Made by a program: the position numbers and the translations under genes. A stretch of 48,003 bases of DNA from Saprospiraceae bacterium (GTDB taxonomy: Bacteria; Bacteroidota; Bacteroidia; Chitinophagales; Saprospiraceae). The first letter of the stretch is position 1. Each line of letters opens with the position of its first letter. The DNA lies in NCBI GenBank assembly GCA_022448995.1, contig JAKVCT010000008.1, positions 1 to 48,003 on the forward strand, read 5' to 3'. The notes beneath the pieces are model-generated. The model had not been told where the DNA came from and made no database searches. It saw nothing but the letters and a program-made list of their open reading frames with translations. Positions 18,104-27,018 of the stretch are shown here, piece after piece.

Positions 18104-18484
18104 TTATGTGGTTTCTACTATAATTCTATGGTTCAGTTTATTCCATTTTGTGCTTAATGAATGTAAAAATAGCAGTTGTCCATATTCATTCATAGTATTA
18201 TCTCGTTTGGATGTTTCTATCCAATTTGGATAGAATTGATCAAACTCCTGTTGGGTAAATTCAGGAAGTTGATAATGTGATATATCCCAATATCTGATAA
18301 GTTCTGGATGATTGAGTTCTTGAGAAGGAGGGAGTTCTATGTTAATTATCTGTAGAAATAATTGAAGTTCTTCTATGTCATTAAACCAAACAGGTTTTGA
18401 GTCTTGAAATGTATCTACAAAGGTTTCAAGATCTTTCAAGTATTCTATTTTGAAAGTATTATTTGCAGCAAATTCTAGATGCAT
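18104..18484 (-). CDS. Unknown acidic 126-aa protein, last gene of the zincin operon
   Basis: Not recognised. It has no signal peptide or membrane segment. It is acidic and rich in Leu, Glu, Asn and Trp (KPVWFNDIEELQLFLQ, HPELIRYWDISHYQLP, QFYPNWIE). It follows the gene ending at 18544 by 59 bp on the same strand and precedes a good terminator, so it is most likely the fourth gene of the unit starting at 20707. It could be a small partner protein. Confidence 0.65.
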   Translation of the reverse strand: MHLEFAANNTFKIEYLKDLETFVDTFQDSKPVWFNDIEELQLFLQIINIELPPSQELNHPELIRYWDISHYQLPEFTQQEFDQFYPNWIETSKRDNTMNEYGQLLFLHSLSTKWNKLNHRIIVETT

Positions 18485-18543
18485 CTTATAATTGTTGTTT
18501 TTGTGTGGATTGTTATTTATTGGCGCAACATTTTAATGCCAGG

Positions 18544-19353
18544 TCACGAAAGCAGCTCAGGCAAAATTCTTTGCAAAGCTTTGATTCGTTCTGAATAAGG
18601 CGTATTCTGCTTTTCACTCTGATAGATAATCTGATCTAAATTACCTGCCGATCTCAAGACCAAATAACCATCACCACTACCTTGCCCAACATTCTGATTA
18701 TAATCTACAATGTTATAAATTCCGATATCTGTACCTGGATCTGTATCAGTAAATCCAAATCGGCGATAGATACAATTTTCAAAGAAAAACTCAATAGCTT
18801 GATCCCAACCAATATGTTTTTTAAGTTCTAATAATCCTGTTTTAACCAATAATGGATCACTACCAAATAATTGAACCTTATGCTGATCAATAATTCGTTT
18901 ATGTTCTTTTTCAGTTGCAGACATATTGAGTATATCTAAAAGATGAGCTTTGATTAGTGCTAATTGCTGATCTATACTCAATCCTTTTTTGCTCTGAAGC
19001 ACAGGTCTATACAGAAGAACAGGCATATCGAATTCAACATCGAATAGACCATCTAGAGTGATCAACTTGTTTTCATCAATTAAACAATCAAAAATATCTA
19101 TACTGCCTTCGTTTTGACTAGAATAGATATGAAACTCACGAATGTAAAAAGCGTTATCTTCAGGTACTTGCTCACCAGTTCTAGTATTCCATTTTAAGCG
19201 TTTTTCCGAAAAGCGAGTTTTCAGTACTTCCATTAAGATGTTCAAACTCTCTTGTGGACTGAAGATACTCTCCAAAAGCTGCATACCAAGTTGATTACTT
19301 TCTTCAGCAGGATTCAAAAGGAGTTGTTTTACATTGTCAATTTCTACTTGCAT
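18544..19353 (-). CDS. Unknown 269-aa protein, paralogue B of the zincin cassette
   Basis: The family is not recognised. It shares a whole-length pattern with the product of 19817-20707: an N-terminal NQLGMQLLESIFSPQESL followed by ILMEVLKTRF, a central SIDIFDCL, then LLELKKHIGWDQAIEFFF, and a C-terminal LQRILPELL. No signal peptide or membrane segment is seen, so it should be cytosolic. The SPxESL and GWDxAIE blocks look like conserved helical surfaces and not a catalytic site. It starts 9 bp after the zincin gene, so it is translated from the same message. Confidence 0.7.
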   Translation of the reverse strand: MQVEIDNVKQLLLNPAEESNQLGMQLLESIFSPQESLNILMEVLKTRFSEKRLKWNTRTGEQVPEDNAFYIREFHIYSSQNEGSIDIFDCLIDENKLITLDGLFDVEFDMPVLLYRPVLQSKKGLSIDQQLALIKAHLLDILNMSATEKEHKRIIDQHKVQLFGSDPLLVKTGLLELKKHIGWDQAIEFFFENCIYRRFGFTDTDPGTDIGIYNIVDYNQNVGQGSGDGYLVLRSAGNLDQIIYQSEKQNTPYSERIKALQRILPELLS

Positions 19354-19362
19354 ATAAGTTGA

Positions 19363-19824
19363 TTAACTATCAAATTTGGATTCAAAATTTCGAGCTTCCA
19401 TTTCTAATTTTCCATTGGGATAACCCACCAAAACACATTCTGTAATATATTCCTTCAAGAAGTTTTCGATACTACCTAAACGTTCATATTGCATCGTGTG
19501 TACTAATTCATGTACAATCAAAGTTCTCTGATTTAGATAGCCTTTTTTGACATAGATTCCATATCGAAAAGAAACCCCAATGGTATGTTCAGATAAAAGT
19601 CCAACCTCTTTTCCTAGCTTTTGCAATATCGGATTTTGAGGATTGGGAATTCTCTCTACTTCTAATAAACGGACTTTATCTATATTTCTTATGCCAATCA
19701 GATGTGCATCTATTTTTTGATTAGTATTGAGTGGAATTCCTGCGTCTAGAATGTACTGTTCTTGCTGTTTTACCCATTCTACCACTAGAGGTAAGTATTC
19801 TAAATATTGTTGAAATTTATTCAT
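19363..19824 (-). CDS. Small HELVH zincin-like metallopeptidase, 153 aa
   Basis: A zinc-peptidase signature is plain: LIVHELVHTMQYERLG (HExxH near residue 107) with a downstream acidic PNGKLEMEARNF whose Glu is the likely third ligand, as in compact zincins with the pattern HELVHxxQ...GYxNxxLExEA. There is no signal peptide, so it is cytosolic. The length of 153 aa leaves room for the catalytic domain only. Its ATG lies inside the 3' end of the gene upstream (8-bp overlap), which implies coupled translation with paralogue A. The substrate is unknown. Confidence 0.75.
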   Translation of the reverse strand: MNKFQQYLEYLPLVVEWVKQQEQYILDAGIPLNTNQKIDAHLIGIRNIDKVRLLEVERIPNPQNPILQKLGKEVGLLSEHTIGVSFRYGIYVKKGYLNQRTLIVHELVHTMQYERLGSIENFLKEYITECVLVGYPNGKLEMEARNFESKFDS

Positions 19825-20707
19825 TTTCTAATAATTTAGGGAGGATTTTTTGTAATGTTTTTTGTACCTCACTATTAATCAAAGCTGCACCACCATCATA
19901 CACTACCTGATTAAAATCTTGAGCCAAACTGATCCGAATAGCACCAGAAGCATTATTTATGGTATTGTGCCAAGTTCTAGGATAATACTTGATATGATAT
20001 TTATCAATTCGTAAACCTGATTGGCTAGAAAATCTACGCCGAAGTGCCTCAGGAATATAAATCGTATTGATCCAAAGATATTCAATAGCTTTATCCCAAC
20101 CCCAATAATCTTTTAATTCCAATAAACCTTCTTTCACGATTTGAGCATTAGAACTGAATAATTTTCTTTTGATGGTGTTAATTAGGATTCTTTTCCTGCG
20201 GAGTTCTCTTGGTTCATCTAAGATTTGGATAAGATAAGGTCGAATGGCAGTTAGTTGCTGATTCAAATTTAATTCTTCAGAACTAGAAAATAGGACTTTA
20301 GCATCTAAAACTTCAATCTTAGAGAGGGGTAAACTATTTCCATTTTCATCCCTAAAAAAGCCATGAATAGGTTTTGTTTCATTTGCCAAAAGGCAATCAA
20401 AAATAGAGATTTTACCATTTGTAGTAGAAGAATGGATATAAAAATTATGAATCAGTAAATCATTATCATCAAAGAGCTCAAAGAAAGGTTCTTGGGACTG
20501 GTGAATCACTTTTTTTCTAGCAAATCGAATGCGTAGGACATCCATAAGTATAGTCAAACTTTCCTCAGGAGAAAAGAGACTTTCTAAGAGTTGGATTCCT
20601 AATTGATTGTTTTTTCTAGAGAGATGGAGCAAAAGCTCTTTGATGTTTTCGCTTTCTTTTTGCATTAAAGTCGAGTACTTATCCAAAATTAATCGTAGTT
20701 GCTTCAT
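19817..20707 (-). CDS. Unknown 296-aa protein, paralogue A of the zincin cassette
   Basis: First gene of the unit. It is related to the product of 18544-19353: NNQLGIQLLESLFSPEESL, ILMDVLRIRF, ISIFDCLL, LNQQLTAIRPYL, LLELKDYWGWDKAIEYLW and C-terminal LQKILPKLLENE occur in the same order and spacing. The protein has no signal peptide or membrane segment. The gene overlaps the zincin by 8 bp. Upstream lies a cloverleaf repeat that begins only 35 bp before the ATG, so the promoter must be inside or beyond it. The function is unknown; possible roles are an adaptor or substrate of the peptidase. Confidence 0.7.
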   Translation of the reverse strand: MKQLRLILDKYSTLMQKESENIKELLLHLSRKNNQLGIQLLESLFSPEESLTILMDVLRIRFARKKVIHQSQEPFFELFDDNDLLIHNFYIHSSTTNGKISIFDCLLANETKPIHGFFRDENGNSLPLSKIEVLDAKVLFSSSEELNLNQQLTAIRPYLIQILDEPRELRRKRILINTIKRKLFSSNAQIVKEGLLELKDYWGWDKAIEYLWINTIYIPEALRRRFSSQSGLRIDKYHIKYYPRTWHNTINNASGAIRISLAQDFNQVVYDGGAALINSEVQKTLQKILPKLLENE

Positions 20708-20742
20708 TGATCTTTTTTTAGAAGGCTGCGTTAAAAAGCCTC

Positions 20743-20842
20743 GTGATAGCCACGAAGTGGTCAGAGGCGAAGCCGACTAGTGGTCAGCTTTGCTACCACC
20801 TCCACTATCACTACTTTTAGCTTCGCTGAGCTCTTCGAGGTT
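20743..20842. repeat. Mini-hairpin repeat copy 5: three-hairpin cloverleaf plus unit
   Basis: GTGATAG (20743-20749) and CTATCAC (20805-20811) close a loop that holds three hairpins. These are CCAC-GAA-GTGG (20750-20760), GGC-GAA-GCC (20766-20774) and GTGGT-c-AGC-TTT-GCT-ACCAC (20780-20799, one bulged C). AGC-TTC-GCT (20819-20827) and CTC-TTC-GAG (20831-20839) follow. Bases 20759-20800 are an exact inverted copy of 39383-39424. Confidence 0.8.
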
Positions 20843-20913
20843 TTTGTCTTCCCTTCTATAAAAAACTCTACTGAACCATTCTACGCTTTCTTTTGCCTAA
20901 CTACTTAATATAC

Positions 20914-20952
20914 AAAAAAAGACTAAAACTCTGACGATGCAGAGCCTTAGTC
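20914..20952 (-). terminator. Terminator of the large T9SS protein gene
   Basis: On the minus strand a 13-bp stem (GACTAAGGCTCTG with CAGAGTTTTAGTC, two G-U pairs, 6-nt loop) is followed by T7. It is 150 bp past the stop at 21103. Confidence 0.75.
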
Positions 20953-21102
20953 CTATTGAAATATTCGTGACCTTGATGGAGTAGAAGAGGTGCTAACCTT
21001 TATAGTAATGAATCTAATTTGGGTAAAAAATCCACTACCAAAATATGAATTCACGTAGTCAAAAGAATAGATCAATATGCTACGAAAGGAGTGTTAAAAT
21101 AT

Positions 21103-23595
21103 TTACTGAACCGATAATTTGCCACCATCCAGAATTTTTCCATCACTTTCGATGCTATAAAAATATAAACCTGGTGCTAAATCTTGACGATAAAACTGAA
21201 AAACACTTTGATTGTGTATAACTTCTTGACGTAATTCTGCACCGTTTTTATCAAAAATACGCAAAATGATTTCACCGACATCAATAGGTTCTACAATTTC
21301 TATACTTGTACTTTCTGAGAAAGGATTAGGGTATACCTGTACACCATGTTCATAAATATTTAGCTGATTACTAATAAACTGTGTTTGGATAAACCCACTA
21401 GCTATTTCGTGCTGAATAACTGGCGAAATAATTGGAATCTCATAATCAAAATAAATAGTTGATTTAGCATCTAGAACAGTACCCAAAGGTACATTATCTT
21501 GCAATCGTATCTTGAAACTGATAAAACCACTAGAACCTAAAGGATCTACCTGATCATTGGGTAAATTAACATTATTAAAGATAAAACGAATCGTATTTTC
21601 ATCCGCAATTTCTAGCGTATATTCATGACTATGCGCACCTAATTGAATAGATTCGATATCTAAATAACTAGAAATTTCCTGTTCAATAACTACAACATAA
21701 GCCGTATCTGAGCTTGTATTCTGAAAATGAATTTGATATTCTAATTCTGCATCCGCATTAATAAAATTGCGATTGCTATAACCTCTTGGAGAAGCATATA
21801 ATATGTTGGGGACAATGGTTGATACATTCTTTGCACAAGTAATATCAGTCATTGGATTACGATCTCCAATCTCATATTGTTCTACCATACCTGTAGATAT
21901 TGTTCCTGTACCACAACCCTCATATATACTTGCCACTAATCCAGCATAAGGATGATCTTCAGATTGTTGAGTAGCAACATAATAAGTAGAACCATCTGCA
22001 GGAATAATATACTCTACACTTTCTCCATTCTGTAATTGTGGATTTTGAGTATTTAGCATTACTTCATCCTCTGCAATAATATAACGAGTGGTTGATCCTT
22101 GAGGACCTGTTCCTGTGTTTTGGATTCGGAATAGAACGGAGTCCCCTAAACATTCAATATCTGTTTCTAAATTTGCATTATCCCAAGCTGGATTTGGAAG
22201 AGGAGTGGGGAGAGAGTCACTATGAATAACTGCATCTGTACAATGTGCCTTGCTGTCTACAGCATTACAATCTACTTGTACTTCTACACTAAATTTTCCT
22301 TGTGAGCCACTAGCTAAATTCCCGAGATAAAATCGGTGAGTTAGGCCGTTATTCACTAAAGAAAAAGGATGTGTACTGTTGGCAACGGTTAAATCCGAAT
22401 CAAAATTAAGGTCTATATACGCATTAGGAGCGGGAACAGTCCCTTTGTTAAAATAACGAACATAATACTGACCACTGAAACAACGCTCTAAATAAGGAGT
22501 GGAGATATCGACTACTAGATCAGTAGAATTTGTAATTGCCTGAGCTGTAAAATCTACTGTAATAGTATCTTGGTTTGTCCCAATATTTATCAATTGTGAA
22601 CCAATACAAGTCTGCCAGTAATCATTTGGAGGCAGTACTTCTATGTAATAGGTTCCTATATTATCGACCACAAAGGAATAGTATCCTGTAGCATCAACCT
22701 TTGCATAAGCTAATTCATTATTGCTCTGTAGCTTAACCATCCAATTACCCAAAGTAGGATCATTGGTGGAGCTGCAGTCTAGATTTAAATCCTCATATAT
22801 TGTTCCTTGGATTAGTGGCAGGGGAGAAAACTGAGAAGGTTGTACACCACTATTATACGATAGGGATTGATAAATCTCTTTTGTATTTTTATTTTGGATA
22901 AATACAACAACTCCTAAATCTGTGTTATCGTAGATATAATTAGGAACATTCCAAGTATAATTGAATGTTTGACTGTCACTGATTGCCCAAGATTGGCTAA
23001 ATTGTTTTCCTGCTGCATTAGGGAGCATTTTACGCAGGATTTTCTGCCGGTCGAAGTTTACTTTTTTATTGGGAACAGTATGTTCTACAATAGCAACATG
23101 CAAAAGGTAATCATCTAGAGGCAAGGTATTCAATGCTTCAATTGTACCACCAATTTCTAAAATATTTCCATTGAGGTTAAATTGATTTAGCTTAATCTGA
23201 AAATCAGGATTGATCAAGCTTTGAGCATAAAATCCACTTGTATCTAATTGAGAAGTTGAAGGATTTTTTATGATACCATTCCATCTGTATTGATTAGAGT
23301 AACTGATAGAATAATATAATATTCGGGAGTTAGGATCAATCTTATTCTGATCCCATGCTTCATCAAATCCACCATAAGAGGTTTGATACTGAATAAAGGA
23401 CAAATGATCCCCGCACCCTGCCAATTGATTGTAGAGGCCTAGGTTAATGTTATCTATATTAAAGTAATTTTCATTCGAAAAATGCTCAACTAGGATATTT
23501 TTCTTGTCTAGATCTGTTTGAGCAATTTGCGCCTGAGAAACCTGATATAATAAGCAACATAAAAGAACGAATAATGTCTTTTCTATTGTTTGCAT
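21103..23595 (-). CDS. Large secreted T9SS surface protein, 830 aa
   Basis: The signal peptide ends near VSQAQ. The N-terminal third begins like an Omp28-related domain (ILVEHFSNENYF, then QYQTSYGGFDEAWDQNK) but lacks the usual paired cysteines. An SdrD_B/SpaA-like sandwich follows (IQGTIYEDLNLDCSS, then GYYSFVVDNIGTYYIEVLPP), then DUF11-like strands, then a DUF7619-type module before the tail (YQIHFQNTSSDTAYVVVIEQ, then IYFDYEIPI). The last 75 residues are a type A T9SS sorting domain (VQVYPNPFSESTSIEI to LYFYSIESDGKILDGGKLSVQ). It is therefore expected on the cell surface, likely as an adhesin or matrix protein. It is a single gene. Confidence 0.88.
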   Translation of the reverse strand: MQTIEKTLFVLLCCLLYQVSQAQIAQTDLDKKNILVEHFSNENYFNIDNINLGLYNQLAGCGDHLSFIQYQTSYGGFDEAWDQNKIDPNSRILYYSISYSNQYRWNGIIKNPSTSQLDTSGFYAQSLINPDFQIKLNQFNLNGNILEIGGTIEALNTLPLDDYLLHVAIVEHTVPNKKVNFDRQKILRKMLPNAAGKQFSQSWAISDSQTFNYTWNVPNYIYDNTDLGVVVFIQNKNTKEIYQSLSYNSGVQPSQFSPLPLIQGTIYEDLNLDCSSTNDPTLGNWMVKLQSNNELAYAKVDATGYYSFVVDNIGTYYIEVLPPNDYWQTCIGSQLINIGTNQDTITVDFTAQAITNSTDLVVDISTPYLERCFSGQYYVRYFNKGTVPAPNAYIDLNFDSDLTVANSTHPFSLVNNGLTHRFYLGNLASGSQGKFSVEVQVDCNAVDSKAHCTDAVIHSDSLPTPLPNPAWDNANLETDIECLGDSVLFRIQNTGTGPQGSTTRYIIAEDEVMLNTQNPQLQNGESVEYIIPADGSTYYVATQQSEDHPYAGLVASIYEGCGTGTISTGMVEQYEIGDRNPMTDITCAKNVSTIVPNILYASPRGYSNRNFINADAELEYQIHFQNTSSDTAYVVVIEQEISSYLDIESIQLGAHSHEYTLEIADENTIRFIFNNVNLPNDQVDPLGSSGFISFKIRLQDNVPLGTVLDAKSTIYFDYEIPIISPVIQHEIASGFIQTQFISNQLNIYEHGVQVYPNPFSESTSIEIVEPIDVGEIILRIFDKNGAELRQEVIHNQSVFQFYRQDLAPGLYFYSIESDGKILDGGKLSVQ

Positions 23596-23761
23596 AACGG
23601 GGTCATGTTTTTAGTATTCTTCAGAACACCTATTTCTGATTATTTGTTTGATCCACGGTTTGTAAATATTACCTTGGTTCATAGGTTTTTTGTGACTAAT
23701 TGATAGCCAAAAGGATATATAAAACTGATTAGGTTTTATAAGATGATGATTATCAGTTGAC

Positions 23762-23805
23762 AAAAACCCCGAAGGGCTCTGCAAAACAAAAATCAACGAA
23801 CTATT
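23762..23805. repeat. Mini-hairpin repeat copy 6 (partial)
   Basis: CCC-GAA-GGG (23768-23776) is followed by GCTCTGC and the family's right end AAAATCAACGAACTATT. It is a decayed single-hairpin copy in the 930-bp gap 23596-24526, upstream of the T9SS protein gene. GATTATCAGTTGAC precedes it. Confidence 0.6.
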
Positions 23806-24006
23806 AACTTAAATTACAGTGTATTAAGTAATCGTTCAAAAGTATTTGAAAAATTCACTATCTTTACTATTGATTTTGAATAAGTTACAAGATTCTTAAC
23901 TTCTAGTAAAGTTAATGAATAGATAGTTTATTAACAAATGTGAAAAAATAATAATTAACTAAAGGAAATAAATAAAAAAGCAACACTATATGAAAAATAA
24001 TAAAAA

Positions 24007-24056
24007 GTGAAGTTGCTTAAATTTTCGATTTAAAATCTTGTTTTAAACAACTTCAC
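24007..24056. repeat. 50-bp inverted-repeat element, GAAGTTG ends
   Basis: GTGAAGTTGCTTAAA (24007-24021) and TTTAAACAACTTCAC (24042-24056) pair over 15 bp with one G-U. The ends match those of the larger element at 39277-39514. The rest of the gap 23596-24526 is A+T-rich with no supported gene. Confidence 0.6.
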
Positions 24057-24466
24057 CAAGTTGTATATGCAACATATTGTAGTCAAGAATTCTCATCTAT
24101 TGTCTACAACATTTATCAAGTAATTAGCAGAATTATTCTTATCAGTAAGTTTAAAAAAGCTGATTGAATTCGCTTCACTAAGCTATTTTAGATTGACCAT
24201 AAAATAATTATACCTGCTGTACTTATAGATATTGCGTTAATTATAAAATGCTAGAGTAGTAAAAAATAAATGCAACGCTGAGAAATTTTATTTCTTAGTT
24301 TGTAGTGCTACAGACTAGAGGAGTACATTTCGCAAATAAACCGTATAAATACCATTTTTCAAAAAATATATATTCCTTTCCCTATTACAAGAATCCGACA
24401 ATTTATAGGATATTGCAAGAACAAAAAAATAAACTTATTTTTGATTAAAATAATTAAAATGAACTG

Positions 24467-24474
24467 TAGCTTTG
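24467..24474 (+). promoter_or_regulatory. Candidate -7 box for the helical-repeat protein
   Basis: TAGCTTTG matches TAnnTTTG and lies 52 nt before the TTG start at 24527. A TTTG at 24440-24443 is 23 nt upstream, longer than the ideal 19. Confidence 0.4.
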
Positions 24475-24526
24475 TTTATAGAGGATTTTTTGAAAAAATA
24501 ATTTTTTGAATTAAAAAAAAAATAAA

Positions 24527-25942
24527 TTGAAAGATAGTAACTTAATTCATCTTTTAGGAAGTTTTTCCAAGAAAGAGCTAAGATTATGTAGAAGATGGAT
24601 TAGTTCTCCTGCGCATAATTTACGAGAAGACATCATTGAATTATATGATTATTTGGTAGGAGAGGAGACTGGATTCAGACAGGAGTGCTTAGATCGGGAG
24701 CTAATTTGGACATTTTTATATAAGGAACAGAAGTATTCAGAAAATCTAATGCGACAAGTAATTTATCATTTAGGTAAGGCTGTAGAAGATTTTTTGATCT
24801 ATGAAGAGTTTAAGAAAGATAAGTTACAGAACAAGCTTTTTTTGTTAAAAGCATTGAATAACCGAAACATAGAAAAACTATACACAAAAAGATTAAAAGA
24901 AGCGGAGAAAGAACAACACAGAGCCATCTATCAAGATAGTTTGTATTATCAAAACCAATATGATTTAGAGTTAGAAAAATTTATGTATGCAGCAAAACAG
25001 TCGCGTAAGGTAGATAATTTACAAATAGTATCTGATTCCTTAGATATTCGGTACTGTACAGAGAAGCTACGTGTGATGTGTTCATTGTACTCTCATAGTG
25101 TTGTCTATAAGCAAGACTATTCTCCCAAACTATTAGAATCTATTTTAGAAAATGTGGAAAAATATAATTGGGATGAAATTCCAGCAGTGGGGGTTTATTA
25201 TCACGGTTTTTTGTCTATGCGAAATGATGAAGCTTCGCTAAAACATTTTCAAGCCTTGCTTGAGCATTTGGATAAGGACAAAGAGGTCTTGCCTCCGAGA
25301 ACAATCCGAGAATTATATATGATTGCGCTGAATTATGCAATTAAACAATTGAATGCAGGTAAACCCAATGCTGTACAATATGCTTTTAATCTGTATAAGA
25401 ATGGAATCACACAAGGTTATTTGATTGAGAATGGAGTTTTAACGGTATGGTCTTATCGGAATACGGTAGCTTGTGGTTTGAGTTTAGGCGAATTTGATTG
25501 GGTAGAAACCTTTATAAACAATTACAAAAATAATTTGGAGCGAAAATATAGAAAAGATGCACATGCTGAGTGTTTATCTAAATTATATTATACAAAGAAG
25601 GAATACCAAAAGGCAATGACTTTGCTGGTGAATTTGGAGTTGAAAGATGTATTGCGAAATTTAGCTGCAAAAGTCATGTTGGCTAAGATTTATTATGAAC
25701 TAGAAGAGTTTGAAGCTTTGGATTCACTCTTGGTGAGCATCAAGGCTTACATACGTCGTAAACGGATTATTGCTTACCATGCGGAGAATTACAGTAACTT
25801 TATTCGATTTTTACAGAAGCTCTTAAGTACTAATTATTTAGATAAGACTCTGCGTACTAACCTGATTAATGAAATTAATGAGACTAAACCTTTAACTGAT
25901 AGAAACTGGTTGTTGGAGCAATTAGATGCTTTAGGAATTTAG
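24527..25942 (+). CDS. Helical-repeat protein of unknown function, 471 aa, TTG start
   Basis: The N-terminal block LLGSFSKKELRLCRRWISSP followed by LREDIIELYDYL fits a Bacteroidota-restricted family that I know only as hypothetical, often present in several copies. The remainder is all-helical with TPR-like pairs (KALNNRNIEKLYTKRLKEAE, AECLSKLYYTKKEYQKAM, AAKVMLAKIYYELEEFEAL). There is no signal peptide and no catalytic motif. An in-frame TAA at 24512 and the lack of any ATG before about residue 75 force the start to the TTG at 24527; this keeps the conserved N-terminal block intact. It probably acts as a protein-protein scaffold. Confidence 0.75.
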   Translation: MKDSNLIHLLGSFSKKELRLCRRWISSPAHNLREDIIELYDYLVGEETGFRQECLDRELIWTFLYKEQKYSENLMRQVIYHLGKAVEDFLIYEEFKKDKLQNKLFLLKALNNRNIEKLYTKRLKEAEKEQHRAIYQDSLYYQNQYDLELEKFMYAAKQSRKVDNLQIVSDSLDIRYCTEKLRVMCSLYSHSVVYKQDYSPKLLESILENVEKYNWDEIPAVGVYYHGFLSMRNDEASLKHFQALLEHLDKDKEVLPPRTIRELYMIALNYAIKQLNAGKPNAVQYAFNLYKNGITQGYLIENGVLTVWSYRNTVACGLSLGEFDWVETFINNYKNNLERKYRKDAHAECLSKLYYTKKEYQKAMTLLVNLELKDVLRNLAAKVMLAKIYYELEEFEALDSLLVSIKAYIRRKRIIAYHAENYSNFIRFLQKLLSTNYLDKTLRTNLINEINETKPLTDRNWLLEQLDALGI

Positions 25943-26501
25943 AACGTAAGTGGGTAAGGGAATTAGTTGGTATTTAATTCCAAAGTGCTCTACCATCTTC
26001 CTATGTAAAACCCTAAAGATGGCAAGTTAGTTAACTCCTCATTTTAGATAAGCTCTTCGATAAACAAGGATAGTTGGCTCAGCTTTTTAGTTTGGATAGC
26101 TTGTAAGTAGTTGATAATCATTGAAAATTAATTTTAATAATAGAAGTGCTTCAAAATCTTGACTATCAAAAATCAAAAAAATACACGAACTATTACTATA
26201 TTTGTATGCGATAAAATGTCTTCTATAAACTAGGAGGTTTTATTAGTCTGATTATCAGTTGGATATGTTTGTTTTTGGATTTAATTTTTCATAGTTAAAT
26301 TGCTTAAATTGAATTTAACCACTGAATTGAAAAATATATAGGTTTTGTGATAAGTAGGTGGACATAATTAATTGTAGAATAATTCAAAAGAATTTTTGAT
26401 GCTCAACGAAGCTAAAAGATTGATTGAATTAGCAATAAAATAATGGTAACTAGCTACTTAACTATTCTATTCAAACAGAACCTAAGAACTTAAATATTAC
26501 T
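25943..26501. other. 559-bp intergenic stretch without a gene
   Basis: A+T-rich. It contains a TATATTTG promoter-like box near 26194 that is far from any start. It also has the recurrent motif GTTGATAATCA near 26108 and a truncated mini-hairpin unit GCTCAACGAAGCTAA near 26401. No frame with coding character was found. Confidence 0.4.
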
Positions 26502-26984
26502 ATGAATAGTATACATCAATATAAAATAGGAGGATTGACAGGAGGAGAGATTGATTTTGCTGCTTATAAAGGCAAAAAAATTATGGTAGTGAATGTGGCT
26601 TCTGAATGTGGATTAACACCACAATATAAGCAATTGCAGGAGTTGTATGATGCCCATAAAGATAATCTAGTAATTGTAGGTTGTCCTGCCAACAATTTTG
26701 GAGCACAGGAACCTGGTACACATGCAGAAATTAGCACATTCTGTAGTAGAAATTATGGGGTTACTTTCCCAATGTCCATCAAAATCTCTGTCAAAGGAGA
26801 AGATATGCACCAATTGTATCAATTTTTGACTCAAAAGGCTAAAAATGGTGTGGAAGATTCCGAAGTACAATGGAATTTTCAGAAATATATCTTTGACGAA
26901 GAAGGATATTTAGTAAAAGTAGTAGCACCACAAGCAGAACCAGCATCTGATGAGGTTCTGAATGCATTAGCTATCCATGTATAA
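26502..26984 (+). CDS. Glutathione peroxidase-family thiol peroxidase
   Basis: 160 aa, the compact bacterial length. It reduces hydroperoxides with a cysteine; in bacteria of this type the reductant is usually thioredoxin. The peroxidatic Cys is at residue 36 in NVASECGLTPQY. The second motif reads GCPANNFGAQEPG, so the usual catalytic Gln (NQFG) is Asn. WNFQKYIFD supplies the conserved Trp and Asn, and FCSRNYGVTFPM carries a second cysteine. There is no signal peptide, so it is cytosolic. The 34-bp gap to holB suggests possible co-transcription. Confidence 0.92.
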   Translation: MNSIHQYKIGGLTGGEIDFAAYKGKKIMVVNVASECGLTPQYKQLQELYDAHKDNLVIVGCPANNFGAQEPGTHAEISTFCSRNYGVTFPMSIKISVKGEDMHQLYQFLTQKAKNGVEDSEVQWNFQKYIFDEEGYLVKVVAPQAEPASDEVLNALAIHV

Positions 26985-27018
26985 TTAAATTGAGGGATAG
27001 CGTTCAGGTATAGAATAT

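Noticed and set aside
20743..20811. Cloverleaf resembling a tRNA
   Set aside because: Three arms have only 3-8 bp with 3-nt loops, the closing stem is 7 bp without a CCA end, and there is no T-loop GTTCRA or D-loop GG. It is a repeat, not a tRNA.
23611..23796. 61-aa open frame on the minus strand upstream of the T9SS protein
   Set aside because: It overlaps a mini-hairpin copy and lacks a plausible start context or recognisable domain.
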